A stretch of DNA of 23,509 nt, taken from positions 1 through 23,509 of the forward strand of contig CAZERD010000018.1 in assembly GCA_964515405.1 (NCBI GenBank). The letters are read 5' to 3'. Each line of letters begins with the position of its first letter. The stretch's first letter is position 1. Both the position numbers and the translations under genes were made by a program. Origin of the DNA: CAZERD01 sp964515405 (GTDB lineage: Bacteria; Campylobacterota_A; Desulfurellia; Desulfurellales; CAZERD01). Of this stretch, positions 21,430 through 23,509 are shown piece by piece. The notes below the pieces were generated by a model, which had not been told where the DNA came from, made no database searches, and saw only the letters and a program-made list of their open reading frames with translations.

Positions 21430-23509
21430 TCAAGTTCCACTATTGTCACCCCGTCTCCGCCTTGGTTTGGAGGAGCCATGCGAAAGGACCTTACTCGGGG
21501 ATGTTTTTTTAGTTCTCCGCGAACCATTTCTCTTAGTACTCCGGTCCCTTTACCGTGTACGACTCTAACACTTTTTACTCCTTCTGTTGAGGCGAAATCA
21601 AGGAAGTTTATAAGTTCCATAAGGGCTTCCTCCCTTCTCTTCCCTATAATGTTCACTTCAAATTCGTTGTTTATTTTGCTCTTGAAATACAGCTGAGCGC
21701 TTTTCCGGGCCGTTTCTGAGGTTTTTTTTAGCACTTCCAATGGGACATTGATTAGTCCTGAGTCAAACTCAATGCAGGCTTGATTTCCCTTGAGTTTAAC
21801 TACTCTGCATTTTTCTCCTCGGAATTCCACTGTGTCTCCCTCTTTTATAACGGGTAACGGTTTATACTTGGGAGGTTCTTGAAATATGTTTCTTGCTGTG
21901 GTTTTAAGCCTTTCTATACCTCTGTGGGCTACGGACACGTTTTTTTTCCTCATAAGATCTCTGATCATTGTTCTTGCTTCTCTTAACAGGTTGTCAAATT
22001 CCGTTTTTTTCTTGTTGTGTTCTTTTTTCAATTCTTTTTGCAGATTCTCGTAGGCTCTCTTTTCGGATTCCAATAGTCTGGTGTATTCCTCTTCTTTCTC
22101 CTTTGCTTTCTTGAGTTTTGAGTCCAGAGCTTTTAATTCTTCCTGCATTTTGTCGGCGAGGTGGTCAAGAAGGTTTTTTTTCTTCGCAAGAAAATTACTA
22201 GCTGTTTTAACCATTTCGGCTGGTGCTCCAAGGTTTTCCAGTATGTTTATGCCGTAACTTTTTCCTACCCTGTCATATGTTATTTTGTACGTTGGCCTTA
22301 GTGTTTCTTCATCAAATTCGAATGAAGCCAATCTAAAACCTTCGCTCTTTAGAATGTATGCGAGTTTTCTGTAGTGGGTGCTCATCACGAACAAACATCC
22401 TTGTCTTCTGAGAAAATGAGCCACAGCGTAAGCTATGGCTTCACCTTCGTCGGGGCTGGTGCCTGATCCCACCTCATCTATTAGAACAAGGGATTTGTCT
22501 GTCATGTTTTTCGTCATCCTGTTTATTCTCTCTACTTTCGCTGAAAAGCCGGACAGTGATTCTTCAATGTTTTGCTCGTCACCGATAACAGCCTCCAGCG
22601 AGTTTATGGGACCTATGTGGAATGTTGAGGCTGTGGGGGGAATTCCAGAGTAGACACACGCCACTAGCAACCCTATGGTTTTGATAAATACTGTTTTTCC
22701 TCCTGTGTTTGGTCCTGTTACTATAATGTGTTCCCCGTTTTTTAAGTCTATTGTGGTTCCTACAACGTGTTTCCCTTTTATGTCAACGAGCACAGGGTGT
22801 TTTGCATTCTCAGCGTAGATGGATGTTTCTTTCCCAAACGTTACGTCACATGTGCCGAATCTCTTACTATAGTGGTATTTTGCCATTTGAAGATCTATAA
22901 ACCCCACTATTTTGCCGTTTTCGGTTAGTTTTCGCTCATTTTTTCTGACAAGTTCTGTGATCTCTGAAAGTATCTTTCTTATTTCAGCTTCTTCCATGAA
23001 TAGGATTTCTTCAAGTCTGTCATTTTTTGTGGCTACGAAGAATGGTTCCACGAAGTATCCCCCCGTTTTTGATGTATCCACTATTCTCCCATTAAGATAC
23101 TCCCTAAAGTTGGGTTTTACGAGGAGTGTGTATCTTGATTTTCTGAAGAACACATTTGTGTCTATTAAAACTGTTCGTGCTCCTGTTTGAAACACTCCCT
23201 TAAGCGCTCTATTTATTTCTTCTCTAAGGTGCTTTATCTCCTCCCTGAGTTCCTTGAGTCTTTTTGAAGCCGAGTCCTTTATATAACCGTATTCATCTAT
23301 GGACAGCGATATTTTATCCCTGAGGTTATCAGCCATACGAAAGTTTATGAAATTATCGTAGATGTGTTTGAATTCAGAGTTTGAAAAGCCACGTTCTATA
23401 TTTACCAGCATGTTTAGAAAAGCACCAACCTCTCTCAGTTGTTCTGGTCCGAGTGTGCCATTTTGTGCTTCTTTTACTATCTCGTCGATGTATATATCTT
23501 CTACCGGTG
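21426..23509 (-). CDS. mutS2: Endonuclease MutS2 (5' end beyond window edge)
   Basis: MutS2 suppresses homologous recombination or rescues collided ribosomes, depending on the species. The frame stays open to 23509, so the N-terminus is outside. The 32 codons before the internal Met at 23411 read as GPEQLREVGAFLNML-type MutS2 core and confirm truncation. Visible parts in order are the clamp region and the P-loop GPNTGGKTVFIKTIGL (near 22690-22715), VLIDEVGSGTSPDEG (Walker B/D-loop) and STHYRKLA. A long charged coiled coil and the C-terminal Smr nuclease domain follow (VRVVHGKGTGVLREMV). Full length would be about 750-790 residues, so roughly 60-100 are missing. The missing first domains mean the mismatch-recognition region cannot be judged; MutS2 lacks it anyway. 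Three eight-A runs (at 21723-21730, 21940-21947 and 22174-22181) occur in the charged C-terminal part. Confidence 0.96.
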   Translation of the reverse strand, partial: PVEDIYIDEIVKEAQNGTLGPEQLREVGAFLNMLVNIERGFSNSEFKHIYDNFINFRMADNLRDKISLSIDEYGYIKDSASKRLKELREEIKHLREEINRALKGVFQTGARTVLIDTNVFFRKSRYTLLVKPNFREYLNGRIVDTSKTGGYFVEPFFVATKNDRLEEILFMEEAEIRKILSEITELVRKNERKLTENGKIVGFIDLQMAKYHYSKRFGTCDVTFGKETSIYAENAKHPVLVDIKGKHVVGTTIDLKNGEHIIVTGPNTGGKTVFIKTIGLLVACVYSGIPPTASTFHIGPINSLEAVIGDEQNIEESLSGFSAKVERINRMTKNMTDKSLVLIDEVGSGTSPDEGEAIAYAVAHFLRRQGCLFVMSTHYRKLAYILKSEGFRLASFEFDEETLRPTYKITYDRVGKSYGINILENLGAPAEMVKTASNFLAKKKNLLDHLADKMQEELKALDSKLKKAKEKEEEYTRLLESEKRAYENLQKELKKEHNKKKTEFDNLLREARTMIRDLMRKKNVSVAHRGIERLKTTARNIFQEPPKYKPLPVIKEGDTVEFRGEKCRVVKLKGNQACIEFDSGLINVPLEVLKKTSETARKSAQLYFKSKINNEFEVNIIGKRREEALMELINFLDFASTEGVKSVRVVHGKGTGVLREMVRGELKKHPRVRSFRMAPPNQGGDGVTIVELE

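Noticed and set aside
1..23509. CRISPR array, tRNA genes, insertion sequences or phage remnants
   Set aside because: No regularly spaced repeats, no tRNA-like cloverleaf or CCA end, no transposase or integrase frame were seen; coding sequence fills nearly the whole window.

Overview
The window reads as a very compact bacterial chromosome segment made almost entirely of protein-coding genes. An LptB-type ATPase and the MreB/MreC pair point to a rod-shaped, Gram-negative (diderm) cell. The tight packing, the heavy use of AGA/AGG for arginine and ATA for isoleucine, and the mix of sigma-54, RemA/DUF370, a roadblock protein and a V4R protein suggest a deep-branching and possibly thermophilic lineage. 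I cannot name the species. I see no rRNA, tRNA, CRISPR array, insertion sequence or phage gene.

The layout is two long leftward (minus-strand) gene strings separated by a short rightward pair. The first string, read from the right window edge, is mutS2 (5' end missing) - dnaG - DedA protein - class II aldolase - sirtuin - nucleotide-sugar dehydrogenase - xseB - ispA - hisB - mtaB - metallo-beta-lactamase-fold hydrolase - diacylglycerol-kinase-like protein (23509 down to 12127). Its eleven junctions overlap or abut, apart from one gap of 4 bases. It mixes DNA replication and repair, isoprenoid, histidine, tRNA modification and envelope functions. The rightward pair is a nicotinate phosphoribosyltransferase and a TatD nuclease (10224-12147). 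The end of tatD overlaps the end of the lipid-kinase gene by 21 bases, tail to tail.

The second string starts at 10050: roadblock/LC7 protein - V4R-domain protein - lptB - rpoN - rnr - remA - gmk - rpoZ - rel - mreB - mreC (3' end beyond the left edge). It links LPS export, sigma-54 transcription, RNA turnover, GMP to GDP conversion, the RNA polymerase omega subunit, (p)ppGpp metabolism and the cell-elongation scaffold. The remA-gmk-rpoZ-rel block is a coherent guanine-nucleotide and stringent-response unit.

The only sizeable non-coding stretch is 10051-10223, between the two divergent units. It holds a near-consensus sigma-70 promoter for the rightward pair and a weaker candidate facing left. 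The least understood elements are the roadblock + V4R pair that opens the second string, and the class II aldolase and sirtuin in the first. I did not find an obviously new defence or mobile system. The roadblock/V4R pair is the best candidate for undescribed biology.
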